From the NCBI RefSeq assembly GCF_002022665.1, contig NZ_CP019788.1, positions 868,001 to 932,000 of the forward strand: a stretch of DNA of 64,000 nucleotides, read 5' to 3'. A program made the translations under genes and the position numbers. The notes below the pieces were generated by a model, which searched no databases, had not been told where the DNA came from, and was given only the letters and a program-made list of their open reading frames with translations. The DNA is from Bartonella sp. JB63 (lineage in GTDB: Bacteria; Pseudomonadota; Alphaproteobacteria; Rhizobiales; Rhizobiaceae). Shown piece by piece: positions 18,926-27,502 of the stretch (positions within the stretch are counted from its first letter, which is position 1; each line of letters opens with the position of its first letter).

Positions 18926-19255
18926 ATGAGACAAGAACCTGCATATACTATTATACAATATTTGGGAGGGGTTACTAAAGTTGCACGCATTTTACACAAA
19001 TGCAAGGGAGCTGTTTATCGCATAACTTATCCTAAAAAAAGAGGCGGTTCTAATGGGTTATTTCCTGCAACTTATCAAATACAATTACTTCATTATGCTC
19101 GTAAAAATAATATTGATCTACGTTCGGATGATTTTTTTTATCCTGAGCGTTTGCAGTCATTAATTCAAGAAAGCTCATCCCGCCCACTGACATTTTGTGA
19201 TGATGTTTCTGTTTGCAGAGATGAGTGTGAGTGCAACGATATGCAAAGGCTTTAG
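18926..19255 (+). CDS. Cro-like prophage regulator (tentative)
   Basis: 109 residues starting MRQEPAYTIIQYLGGVTKVA, with a helix-turn-helix-like segment (GGVTKVARILHKCKGAVYRI) of the kind seen in YdaS/Cro-type phage proteins. It is the first rightward gene from the immunity region and its start codon lies just past an operator-like palindrome. There is no clear ribosome binding site, so it may be leaderless or near-leaderless. The C-terminal cysteine-rich end (CDDVSVCRDECECN) is unusual and unassigned. Confidence 0.6.
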   Translation: MRQEPAYTIIQYLGGVTKVARILHKCKGAVYRITYPKKRGGSNGLFPATYQIQLLHYARKNNIDLRSDDFFYPERLQSLIQESSSRPLTFCDDVSVCRDECECNDMQRL

Positions 19256-19298
19256 GGAACATGATAATGCAATTACAGTATGAAGAAAGGAAATAAAG

Positions 19299-19637
19299 AT
19301 GGATTACGGTTTGGCAGGAATGATTGTGTTTTTTATGGCCAATGTAATCATGTTTTTTGTTGGTTTTTATGTCTTTCGTAAAAAAATACAAAACTTATCT
19401 TATACTTTTTGCATTTTAGAAGATTCAGTGACAGAAATGCATTTTCCAGATGGCAGCACAATTGTTTTTAGCGATTTTGATTAGGATTTTTCTCTTGATG
19501 AAAATGATAATTTAATAGCTAAAAGTGTTTTAGGACCATCATTGTCTATAAAGGCATATAGTAATGCGTACGGTTTCAAAAAGCGTTTCATAGATAGTTT
19601 ACAGAAATACACACGATCTGCGCACTTAGTGCAATGA
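19299..19637 (+). pseudogene. Small membrane protein gene interrupted by an in-frame TAG
   Basis: Codons 1-61 give a protein with one N-terminal transmembrane helix (MDYGLAGMIVFFMANVIMFF), ending at a TAG at 19482-19484. The same frame then stays open for 50 more codons (DFSLDENDNLIAKSVLG onward) to a TGA at 19635. The simplest reading is a 112-residue protein truncated by one nonsense mutation. The truncated form could still insert in the membrane. Function is unknown; position suggests an early phage gene. Confidence 0.5.
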
Positions 19638-19686
19638 AATGAGGCGTATAGTGTATTTTAAGAGGTGCACCGGCATATAGGTACGG

Positions 19687-19863
19687 ATGCAGCACGTGTT
19701 TATGGCGGCTTTAAAGAAAGCGACGACAGGAAAAGGAAATGCTTCGAAAGAAGAGATGATAGAGGCAATGTATTCCAAAGGGCATGTGCCTTGTGATTAT
19801 AATGAAGCAGATGCTTTGGCAATTTTATATTTAAAGAAAGAAGGGGAAAAATATGTCCAGTAA
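19687..19863 (+). pseudogene. RuvC-like Holliday-junction resolvase, C-terminal remnant
   Basis: The 58 codons after the ATG at 19687 include KKATTGKGNASKEEMIEAMY and NEADALAILYLKKEG. This resembles the C-terminal end of phage RuvC-like endonucleases, with the conserved K-x-x-x-G-x-G and the NEADALA acidic motif. Just upstream, in another frame, GTDAARVYGGF resembles the middle of the same family. A deletion or frameshift has therefore removed the catalytic N-terminal part. It overlaps the next gene's start by 11 bases. Confidence 0.5.
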
Positions 19864-20917
19864 ATTACCTTGGACGAAACTTTTTGCAGATAAGTGGATT
19901 CTTGATCTTGCTTGTTTATCTCCCATTGAATGCAATGTTTATATCAAATTGCGTTTGCAAATGCTTTATACTGGAGAGCCGCTTTTAAATGATATGAAAG
20001 TCTGGGCTAATTACACTGGCTGTTCAGTAAAAATGTTTATGAAAGCGTTAGATGTTTTATTAAAAACAGGTCATATCGAACGTTTAGATGATGGGTATTT
20101 ATGGAGTTTACAAGTTGCAGAAGAACTCAATAACTCCAATGAGAGTTTAGAGAAGGTATCGAAAACATCTCGGTCAAAGAAATTATCGTAGAGAGCACAA
20201 AAAGCAGCGCAGGCAAGGTGGGAAAAACATAAAATGATGCTTGTGATGATGCTAAAACGATACTTAATGATGCCTATATATATAACATAAACAATAACAC
20301 TAACAATAACAGTTATAATAAAAAAACTAATACTATCGTATTATCAAAAAAGAAATTTGTTCTGAAAGTTTTTAGAGCCTATCGATTTGGTTGATGAGCC
20401 AACAGAGGTTCGTGATTGCGAAAGCCAACCAGAGCAAATCGCAACGGATGTAGAAAACCAACCTCCCATTCACGAGCAAGAAAACATTCCAAAGAAAACC
20501 AAGCGCGTTAAAACCGATAGAGGTTGTCGCTTGCCTGCTGATTTTGAACCCGATTACGATTTCGCAATCGAAGAAGGCATACCTCCAGAACGCGTGAAAG
20601 TCGAAATTGCAAAGTTTCGAGATTATTGGAATGCGAAAACAGGAAAAGACGCTACCAAACATGATTGTCAAGCAACCTGGCGTAATTGGGTTCGTAGAGT
20701 GATCGAAAAATTAGAGGAAAGGAAGAATTATGAACAACAACGCTCTCAAGGCCAAAAAAGCGTTGGGGAACGGATTGCAGACAGTGTCCTTAATATCGGC
20801 GCTCGAGGATACTTTGGATCAAGTTCACAGCATGATAGCACCGGGTTTCCCCTTGGTTTTGGTGGATGGCATTCCGTTGACGAAACAGCAAGAAACGATA
20901 GCTTTAGAGGGTTATGA
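19853..20917 (+). pseudogene. Prophage replication protein (DUF1376-type N-terminus), multiply broken
   Basis: The N-terminal block (MSSKLPWTKLFADKWILDLA, 112 codons) looks like a DUF1376-type phage replication initiator. It stops at TAG 20189-20191, but the same frame continues as RAQKAAQARWEKHK. After an Asn-rich linker in a shifted frame, a further one-base shift in a T run near 20370-20374 leads into the C-terminal domain. That domain (DFEPDYDFAIEEGIPPERVK, then FRDYWNAKTGKDATKHD) is open to 20917. At least three lesions separate the parts. The frame after about 20730 overlaps the next gene and may not be native. Confidence 0.6.
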
Positions 20918-21326
20918 TCGGCTTCAAGAGTTGTTTGCGGTGAAAGCCGACAAAGAGGATATCTCTAAGGCTCTTCGCATGCTTTCCTGTGGTTTGAAAA
21001 TTCCACAGCGCTCAGATTATGAAGGTATAGCGCTTGCTTATGGCATGGCTTTAGAAACGGTTTCATCTTGGTCACTGATGAGAACGGTTAAGCGGATTTT
21101 AGGCGGTGAAATTGATGGTTTATCGGATACGTTTTTTTCTAGCACTCGTGAGCTAGTGAAGTTGTGCCATGCTTTAGAAAACGAGCTTTTATCCAAAGCT
21201 AATTTAGTTCGTAAAGCCGTTATGAAGAGCTGTGAAAGAGGGAAAGCAAATCCTCTCAGGCTTGTTGAAAAGATAGAAGCTGAAAATATTTTGAATGGAT
21301 TTGGAGAGAAGGTTTCAACAAAATAG
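20730..21326 (+). CDS. Prophage protein of unknown function
   Basis: 198-residue protein starting MNNNALKAKKALGNGLQTVS, preceded by a GAGGAAAGGAAG ribosome binding site. It is largely helical and soluble, with no motif I can name. It follows the replication protein and overlaps its last frame by 188 bases. The strong ribosome binding site and absence of internal stops favour this frame as the real one in the overlap. A role in phage DNA metabolism is only a guess from position. Confidence 0.6.
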   Translation: MNNNALKAKKALGNGLQTVSLISALEDTLDQVHSMIAPGFPLVLVDGIPLTKQQETIALEGYDRLQELFAVKADKEDISKALRMLSCGLKIPQRSDYEGIALAYGMALETVSSWSLMRTVKRILGGEIDGLSDTFFSSTRELVKLCHALENELLSKANLVRKAVMKSCERGKANPLRLVEKIEAENILNGFGEKVSTK

Positions 21327-21487
21327 TAAAAAGTAGTGATCATTTTGTGATTGGATATGTGTTTAAATCGATAGAAAAGCACCATAGAAAGAGATTTGAT
21401 CGTTTTTTAATTCACGTTGGCAACATAAAAAGCGCTGTGTGGTCAAATTTGAATCAAACAGAGCATAACGCAAAAATAGGAAAAAAG

Positions 21488-21966
21488 ATGCAGATTTTAA
21501 ATTTAAAACAGTTGTTCTTAACAAACAGTCAACAGCCGATGCAGAAGAAGTTTGTAACAACGACAGTTGGTCATGTGCCCTGGGGAGATGGAACGGCAGA
21601 ATATTTTTACAATCTCACGAATATGAAGATGGCACGAGAGTGTGTGAAAAGTTTGATGGTGGGCAGTATTACACCATACCAGAAAATGCGGATTTCAGTA
21701 CCAAAGCGCAGGTAAAGGCCTGGATCTATGGTGGAAATGTGCCACGGAATATTCTGAATATCGAGCCTCTCATAGAGGAGGTGAACAAAAACATCAAAAA
21801 ACATTCTGTAAAGATGGTGATGGACGATCAAGACGATGAACCAATGTTGAAAAAAATGGATCAGGAGATAGAGAAAGCTCTTCATCAAGAATTTAAGAAA
21901 TCCAAAAAAAAAAGAAAAGCATTTCAAAATAAATTGGACAGTGCTAAGAGGTTATCGAGTGTATGA
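21488..21966 (+). pseudogene. Conserved prophage protein, broken by a one-base frameshift
   Basis: It begins MQILNLKQLFLTNSQQPMQK after an AGGAAAA ribosome binding site and reads to WGDGTAEYFYN at about 21614. It continues one frame over as SHEYEDGTRVCEKFDGGQYY, then STKAQVKAWIYGGNVPRNIL, to the stop at 21966. The total of 479 bases is one short of a whole number of codons. A decayed inverted copy at 25372-25625 has EYFCNFYEYEGGTRV in a single frame across the same junction, supporting the frameshift. The C-terminus is lysine-rich. The family is not recognised. Confidence 0.6.
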
Positions 21967-22080
21967 ATAAGGTGTGAGGAGCTACTGCTGAATCTGTTCA
22001 AAAATTATTAATTTATTACAAAATTTCTAATAATCTCTTATTTAACAATGAGCCCTTAAGAGAAAAATATTATTTTTATT

Positions 22081-22381
22081 TTAGGCTTCACAGTTATTTT
22101 GGGTAGGTGTTAAAGTGATTTGCAAATCTAAAGCATTTAGAACACTAAGAAAAGTAGAAAGTTTTGGATCACCTTTAACGTTTAAAAGAACGATAAAGAG
22201 ACCCCCGGTTTAGAACTGTTTCTTGAGAAAGAGCTTTCATCCCTTGTTTACGGGCAATAATGCCTAGGACATGTGCAATATAGCCACTATGTTTAGTTTC
22301 TAAAGCATCTTGTAATAAGATCTTGAAATCTTCAGGTGTTTTAAAATATTCGCTGGCGTTAAAGGGTGTTGTTTTCATCAT
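22081..22381 (-). pseudogene. HTH antitoxin gene with a one-base insertion (HI1420-like)
   Basis: The frame starts MMKTTPFNASEYFKTPEDFK and contains ARKQGMKALSQETVLNRGSL, typical of the phage-type addiction-module antidote (HI1420/HigA-like). It ends early at codon 68. Removing one A from the AAA at about 22181-22183 restores the frame to SFNVKGDPKLSTFLSVLNAL and on to a TAA at 22081. The truncated protein lacks the end of the HTH domain. It is translated upstream of or overlapping the toxin frame by 23 bases. Confidence 0.72.
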
Positions 22382-22667
22382 TAACCTCTTTTGCTAACAG
22401 AAGAGCTTTTTCAATATCTTTTTGTTGGGTAGATTTATCGCCCCCATTTAATAATAAAATAATTTGTTTCCTTTGTTTTGAAAAATAAATTCTGTAGCCG
22501 GGACCATAATCGATTTTTAGTTCACCAATGCCATGAAAATATTTCACATCCCCTAGCAAACTATATTCAAGATGTAAAATACGTGCTGCAATCCTCTTTT
22601 GTGTTTGTTTGTCTTTTAAGGAATCTAACCACTTAGAGAAATATAGCGTTTTTCTAACAACAAACAT
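22359..22667 (-). CDS. RelE-superfamily toxin (phage-derived addiction-module killer)
   Basis: 102 residues from the ATG at 22667 (MFVVRKTLYFSKWLDSLKDK). An in-frame start 42 codons upstream adds a non-conserved hydrophobic leader. Conserved features are KRIAARILHLEYSLLGDVKY, GIGELKIDYGPGYRIYF and ILLLNGGDKSTQQKDIEKA, the signature of HI1419/PF05973-type toxins, probable ribosome-dependent mRNA interferases. It lies directly before the antitoxin frame on the same strand. The toxin reads intact while its antitoxin is frameshifted, so the toxin may have lost activity or be silenced. Confidence 0.8.
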   Translation of the reverse strand: MFVVRKTLYFSKWLDSLKDKQTQKRIAARILHLEYSLLGDVKYFHGIGELKIDYGPGYRIYFSKQRKQIILLLNGGDKSTQQKDIEKALLLAKEVNDENNTL

Positions 22668-22949
22668 TTGTCGCTTATATGCGACAAGAAAGATTAGAAT
22701 TTTTTGTTCCAATGATGAAAGAAAATAGACTTTCATAGAGGATATTTTTTTGAAGATCGATAAACAACAATGAAATGATGAACAACAGAACAAGAAGATA
22801 AATAAACTATTATTTTCAGTTATTTACAATGTTTTTCTATTGAAGAACAGAAAAAATATTCTATAATAAATACGGGTAAAAAGAGTATTTTCCTGTATAA
22901 AAATTATGCTTCAACTCATTGCTTATTTTCCTTTTAAAAAGATACAAAT

Positions 22950-23105
22950 ATGCTGAACAAAGTGACATTAATCGGGCATCTTGGTGCTGATCCAGAAGGA
23001 AAAATGATGCTTTCTGGTTCAAAGATTGTGAATTTTCGTATAGCTACTTCGCAGAGTTATACAGACAAAGAAACCAATCAGAAAATAAAAAAAACCGATA
23101 AGTGA
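22950..23105 (+). pseudogene. Single-strand binding protein gene, truncated (prophage ssb)
   Basis: 51 codons beginning MLNKVTLIGHLGADPEGKMM and running through IVNFRIATSQSYTDKETNQK match the N-terminal OB fold of SSB. A TGA follows KKTDK, where intact SSBs usually have Trp. No SSB-like continuation is seen beyond it, so about two thirds of the protein is missing. A second, more decayed inverted copy lies at 25112-25214. It ends 160 bases before the yopJ-1 stop. Confidence 0.75.
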
Positions 23106-23268
23106 CCAATGATGTCATTAATTGCCTCAATAAGCATCATCACAACCAATAAAATCGTTATATGGGATAAGTGCACAATTATGTAAAATAAGAGAACTCA
23201 AAACAACCGCCGAAGGTTTATCACAACCCTTATTTTTCAAAATTGATAATTTAACTAAAGATTAATAC

Positions 23269-24183
23269 TTATCTCATCAAAGATCTATATTCATAAATCC
23301 TTTTCTTATGTGGCGAATAAGATACTTTTTTATCATTTATAATAACTGAGTTCTTATCAAACCTCTCAAAAATAACTTCATTCTTCTTGTTAATAATTTC
23401 ATTTTTAGCTTCCGGATTTGATTTTATATACTCATTAAGCCGGTTTACACTTTGCGTATGTTTGTAAAAAGTGACTGGAAGATACTTATCTAACTGATCA
23501 TAAGATACAAAAAAAGTATCTGATTTATATAAAACACCGTTAATATTATCTCTATGCAATCTTTCTAATTTATCAGCTTCATTATAAAGCTTTTTAGCTA
23601 GAGCCAAACTAATAATCCCACACTCAGAATAACTCCGTTGAATATCCATTTCCACTATAGAAAAATGACAAGGTAATCGACTTGCCTCAAGAGCTATTTT
23701 TACCTTCATCGCTAGAATCGCCGGTTTCATATGAATGAATGATACAGGTTCAAATAATATCAAAGATGTCTTGTTATTAAGAGTTTGATGATCAATTACT
23801 GAAAAATGAATTCTGTCATTCCCCACGTTAACTATCAATCTAGAAGATTGAATGTTATCATCTATTGTGTTTTGTATTAATATGGGAACATCTTCAGGTG
23901 TTGCAGAAAATTTAAGGTTCATCAGTGGATATTTTTCGTTTGCTCTCTTTATCAGAGTAGGCATCATCTCGAAATCCAACTCTTCATAACACATATCAAA
24001 CCAACTACCATGAATAATGTCATTCTCTAGACGCGTAACATTAACTTCCAATAACGAATCTTTCCAAAAGATAAAATTGTATTTTTTCCTAAGTACAGCC
24101 TTTTCCTTTTGCTCAGATACAACATTGTTTTTATTTTTTTTTGAACGAAGGATTTTGTTTAGTGAATCTCTCAGATTGAACAT
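23269..24183 (-). CDS. YopJ-family acetyltransferase effector, copy 1
   Basis: 304 residues aligning by eye over the whole catalytic domain of Yersinia YopJ, which acetylates Ser/Thr residues of host MAPK and IKK kinases. The presumed triad is H126 (RIHFSVIDHQ), E145 (LILFEP) and C188 (SYSECGI), spaced 19 and 43 residues (19 and 44 in YopJ). The C-terminal block LDKYLPVTFYKHTQ and the end KKRIYEYRSLMR also match. An extra basic N-terminal segment (RSKKNKNN) is present. No BID domain is seen. It lies between two opposed decayed phage segments. The export route is unknown. Confidence 0.88.
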   Translation of the reverse strand: MFNLRDSLNKILRSKKNKNNVVSEQKEKAVLRKKYNFIFWKDSLLEVNVTRLENDIIHGSWFDMCYEELDFEMMPTLIKRANEKYPLMNLKFSATPEDVPILIQNTIDDNIQSSRLIVNVGNDRIHFSVIDHQTLNNKTSLILFEPVSFIHMKPAILAMKVKIALEASRLPCHFSIVEMDIQRSYSECGIISLALAKKLYNEADKLERLHRDNINGVLYKSDTFFVSYDQLDKYLPVTFYKHTQSVNRLNEYIKSNPEAKNEIINKKNEVIFERFDKNSVIINDKKVSYSPHKKRIYEYRSLMR

Positions 24184-24779
24184 AAATTAATTTCCATATC
24201 CAGAATTAGCATTGAAGAACTAATTTCACATTATGGCTTTACAATGTTGTGCATTAATCTCTTTCTCGTTCTAAAAAACGAAGAGATAAAATTTTTCTTT
24301 GAAAACTAAGCTACTTTCGCGATAGTTTTTTTAAACTTGATTCATAAGCTTGTTAACAAGAGATACATAATTTAAAAAATCTATCATAATCATCAGAATC
24401 TTAATGGCATTTGGTATTTTATCTTGACATTTTGTAATTAACGATTTTTCCTGTTCCATTTGATCTTTGAATGGTAATCGTAGGACAGTCCATAAGATCT
24501 TTCTTGGTATTTATCCTGATAAGATAATAAAAAGCGTTTGAGACACGACGATAAAGACAATTATGACCATGTAAATAATGGATTCAATCGTTTCGTGGCA
24601 CTTCTACATTTAGCCACTTCAATGAAATCAAACAAACAACCAGAGCGCTTTAAATTTTCAAATAGCTTCTATTGTTGAAATTAATTCAACAACCATATTG
24701 TACTTTCCTCTCTATTTTTCCTATAAATATATCAAAAACCCTATCATTCATTCTTCCAAGTTTGAATACTAAATCCATG
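24184..24779 (-). pseudogene. Gene-poor stretch with a short phage-like remnant
   Basis: Nothing intact is visible. On the minus strand, about 24555-24670, one frame reads FENLKRSGCLFDFIEVAKCR followed by SATKRLNPLFTWS and a stop. A similar motif (FEDLKHSDSVVDFIEVEELY) occurs at 27275-27388, so both may be relics of one family. Frames upstream and downstream are full of stops. The family is not recognised. Confidence 0.35.
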
Positions 24780-25070
24780 AGACCACTAATTGCCTTGCAA
24801 ATCGTTGGCATTCGATAAAATACTGTTATGCCTATTTGCCTTTTTCATTATGCTCTAATCATAAAAAGTTCTTTGCCATATCCAAAGCGAGATATTAGTC
24901 TATTATTGCAAAAATTTTAGATTTCATACTCTCAGATTTTTCGGACAATAAATCTTATGTCCTTATGAAATCTTTATCCTCTTCAAATTTTTATTGACGT
25001 ATATACTCTTTCATCCAAATAGAGAAATCTCTTCCTAATTGCCAAAATGCATTCAACTCACTTTTGCTAA
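24780..25070 (-). pseudogene. AntA-type phage antirepressor remnant
   Basis: The minus strand reads VSKSELNAFWQLGRDFSIWM, then KEYIRQ*KFEEDKDFIRT*. After a gap comes LDMAKNFL*LEHNEKGK*A*, ending QYFIECQ. This follows the AntA/AntB domain consensus (GRDF-s-x-W-I-K, EDKDFI) and the later LDMAKEL..NEKGK-QAR-QYFIEC segment, with several stop codons. It is unmistakable as decay of a phage antirepressor but can make no product. It lies on the yopJ-1 side of the inverted ssb relic. Confidence 0.65.
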
Positions 25071-25111
25071 CCGTTTAAACCGTTTCTTAATCAATCGTTT
25101 GTTCTGATATC

Positions 25112-25214
25112 TTTAAGAGATTACCATGCGAAAATTCATAATTTTTAGATCAGAGGCTATCATCTTTCCTTCCAGGTCAACGCTAAAATAACCAATTAAA
25201 ATTACTCTATTAAG
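25112..25214 (-). pseudogene. Second ssb remnant, inverted
   Basis: On the minus strand LNRVILIGYFSVDLEGKMIA followed by SDLKIMNFRMVIS mirrors LNKVTLIGHLGADPEGKMML and SGSKIVNFRIATS of the fragment at 22950. The next codon is a stop. It is transcriptionally opposite to the first copy and more diverged. Confidence 0.65.
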
Positions 25215-25371
25215 CGTGGTTCTAGATATCCATCATATTTGCACTGTATACAAAAATATTATAATTCTTTATATATTATTTTCAATAATATAATAATATT
25301 CTTTAAAGAAAGAAATTAAATTTTATAAAAGTGAATAAATTTAATTAAAATAAGTTATTAATAATTTGATT

Positions 25372-25625
25372 TTATAAGATTTTTATCTTTTTATTACTCT
25401 CATCGATGAGCAGCTTGCTATTAAGCACGTTTCTAGGCACTTGCCCTCTCATAAATCCACCCTTTTACCTGCGCTTTGATACTATAATCTACAGCAACAG
25501 AAATATCATGATCTGGTATCCTTAAAACTCTTGTGCCACCTTCATACTCATAAAAATTACAAAAATATTCAATCGCCCCAATATCCGATGTCAGATGACT
25601 TACTATTATTTCTATGAACTTTTTT
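25372..25625 (-). pseudogene. Inverted decayed copy of the conserved phage protein at 21488
   Basis: The minus strand gives EYFCNFYEYEGGTRV, DYSIKAQVKGWIYERASA and then a stop. A one-frame shift gives GQVPRNVLNSKLLIDESNKK. The intact-order counterpart at 21488-21966 reads EYFYN, YEDGTRV, DFSTKAQVKAWIYGG and NVPRNILNIEPLIEEVNKN. The relationship is clear although amino-acid identity is partial. Confidence 0.65.
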
Positions 25626-26280
25626 CATTTGAGATTTACATTGTGTTAAATAGAAATGTTTAAAAACCTGCATGTTTCTTCTCATACCTTTAGTTCCATT
25701 TTTCTCAAATTCGATTGCACAACAGATTTCTTTCTCTAATTCAATTAAACCTCAAAGCTTGCTCTTCCCATTTAACCCAGTTTTTTAAGATTCTTCGTAA
25801 TACTATCTGCATACCTTTGCATCTCACTTTAAAAGTTTTCAAAATAATAATAAACTCAGCTGCTAATGGCATAAATGTCGGATTTAAACCGTCGACTTTC
25901 ACTATCAACGCATTTTTAGTTTCTATTTGCAGCGCCTAACTTTTTACGGCTTCGCGCATAAACAATGTACAAATGCTATGAATTTGCCATTTGAACCCAA
26001 TCAGCTCTTAAATCTACTTGAAAAAACAAAATATAGTTTTAGCTTTTTTTCTGTGACTTTTTTCTCAAGAGTTTAAGATGCATCATTAACCAAAAATGTA
26101 ACCTTCTCCATTTATGCAAATCGATAGTTTTCGTTTCAAGAACCAAAGAAACAGTGATTTGTTTTGCCATCTTTGAATCAAAATTTTCATATACTGTTTA
26201 TATTTCTATCTCAGATCTGTGTTGTGAAATTCCCATCCAAATGATTCACTTGATAAAAACTTTGTTTTCCATAGCTTTTT

Positions 26281-26790
26281 TACTTTTTTAGTTTTTCAAC
26301 CACATTACAAATCCAACTGCCAGGTTACTAGCCAACCAAGCTTTGTGATATCTTTTCTTGCCTTGACACTCCAGTAACCTGGAAATTCAACCAACCTCGG
26401 CTTTCACGGTCTCTGGAACATACCTTCCTGTATTGCAAAACCTTAATCAGGCTCAAAATTAACTAGTAAGCAACAGCTATTCAGTTTGAGAATTTTGTCC
26501 TTTTTCGAAACATTTTCTTGCTTATGAGTACAGGCCAACTCTTAAACAACGTCATAAAGAATTTTGAAAGCACTTAATAAAATTTTTTGTAAAATTATCG
26601 ATAGCAGTTTTCTAACTCATCCATTACATCAATACCCATAAGATATAGAATAAAGTATCATAAACGAAATTGATTTTTTACTTGTAAACAGGTGATTGAT
26701 TTTCTAATGAGCACTTAATTGGATCTGAAAGCTTCTCGCAACCACGAGGCTCTTCTTTCTTATAAATCTGATCCTTAATTTCTAAAATCT
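26281..26790 (-). pseudogene. Inverted decayed copy of the phage replication protein
   Basis: The minus strand reads NFEPD*GFAIQEGMF, then GYWSVKARKDITKLGW, then VTWQLDL*CG*KTKKVKK. The order matches DFEPDYDFAIEEGIP, DYWNAKTGKDATKHD and ATWRNWVRRVIEKLEE of the gene at 19853-20917. Further upstream (26680-26790), EEPRGCEKLSDPIKCSLENQ corresponds to the linker DEPTEVRDCESQPE...ENQ. Many stops make it non-functional. Confidence 0.62.
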
Positions 26791-27274
26791 TAAATGTCTT
26801 TTCTTTTTTTATTATAATAATAGTTTTAGTTTTTTCTTTTTATTATAATTGTTAATATTATTTTATTGTAGCAATGACTTCATCATGACCTTCTGATAAA
26901 TTACCTTTATACTTATATCTTTTCACATTAGCAGTTTTTATAGCTTTTCCCAAAACCTATTTAATTCTTATTGCAGTTTTCTAATACTGCTTCGACTTGT
27001 GTATTCTATAAATTTTCATTATTCTAAGTAAATAATTAATTTTTTCAAATGATTTTAAAAGTTTGTATTAACTAACCAATGATGCGTGTTAAAATAGAAG
27101 TATCCTCACAAACCGGTTAACAAACTTAATACATGAAAACATTAAATATACTTACATATAGTTTATCTCAAATCTACGCCATTTTTTTAAATTCACTCTT
27201 CAGAGTAGTTTAAGAAATACCTTTTAATTATCCTTAATGTTATCAAATGGAATCTAATGATGCAAAATTGCGGA

Positions 27275-27388
27275 TCAAAATTCTCCTTCGTATTTATAAA
27301 GTTCTTCCACTTCAATAAAATCAACTACGCTATCTGAGTGTTTCAAATCTTCAAAAACCTTTTCTTTAAATTCAGCAACGAAACCTAC
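27275..27388 (-). pseudogene. Short open remnant with a FEDLK...DFIEV motif
   Basis: A 37-codon open stretch without a start codon reads VGFVAEFKEKVFEDLKHSDS then VVDFIEVEELYKYEGEF and a stop. It shares FE-[ND]-LK-x-S-x4-DFIEV with the relic near 24600. I cannot name the family. No other gene is evident between 26791 and 27502. Confidence 0.3.
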
Positions 27389-27502
27389 TCATAGAAAACT
27401 TTTTTGCCATATTTCAAATGATATAATGTTTATAGTTAGGTCTCCTGCTCTTGAACAGCTGTTCATTCCCAAAATATTTCAATGAAAATGCAAGCACATA
27501 TT

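Noticed and set aside
21347-21487. N-terminal extension of the conserved phage protein
   Set aside because: The first 47 codons lack conservation signs; a good ribosome binding site precedes the internal ATG at 21488.
15726-23105. Calling the region an active prophage or integrative element
   Set aside because: No integrase, no structural genes and several broken early genes in view; it is a remnant.
25715-25939. 74-codon plus-strand frame in the decayed prophage segment
   Set aside because: Surrounding minus-strand relics suggest decayed phage DNA; this frame has no start signal or motif.
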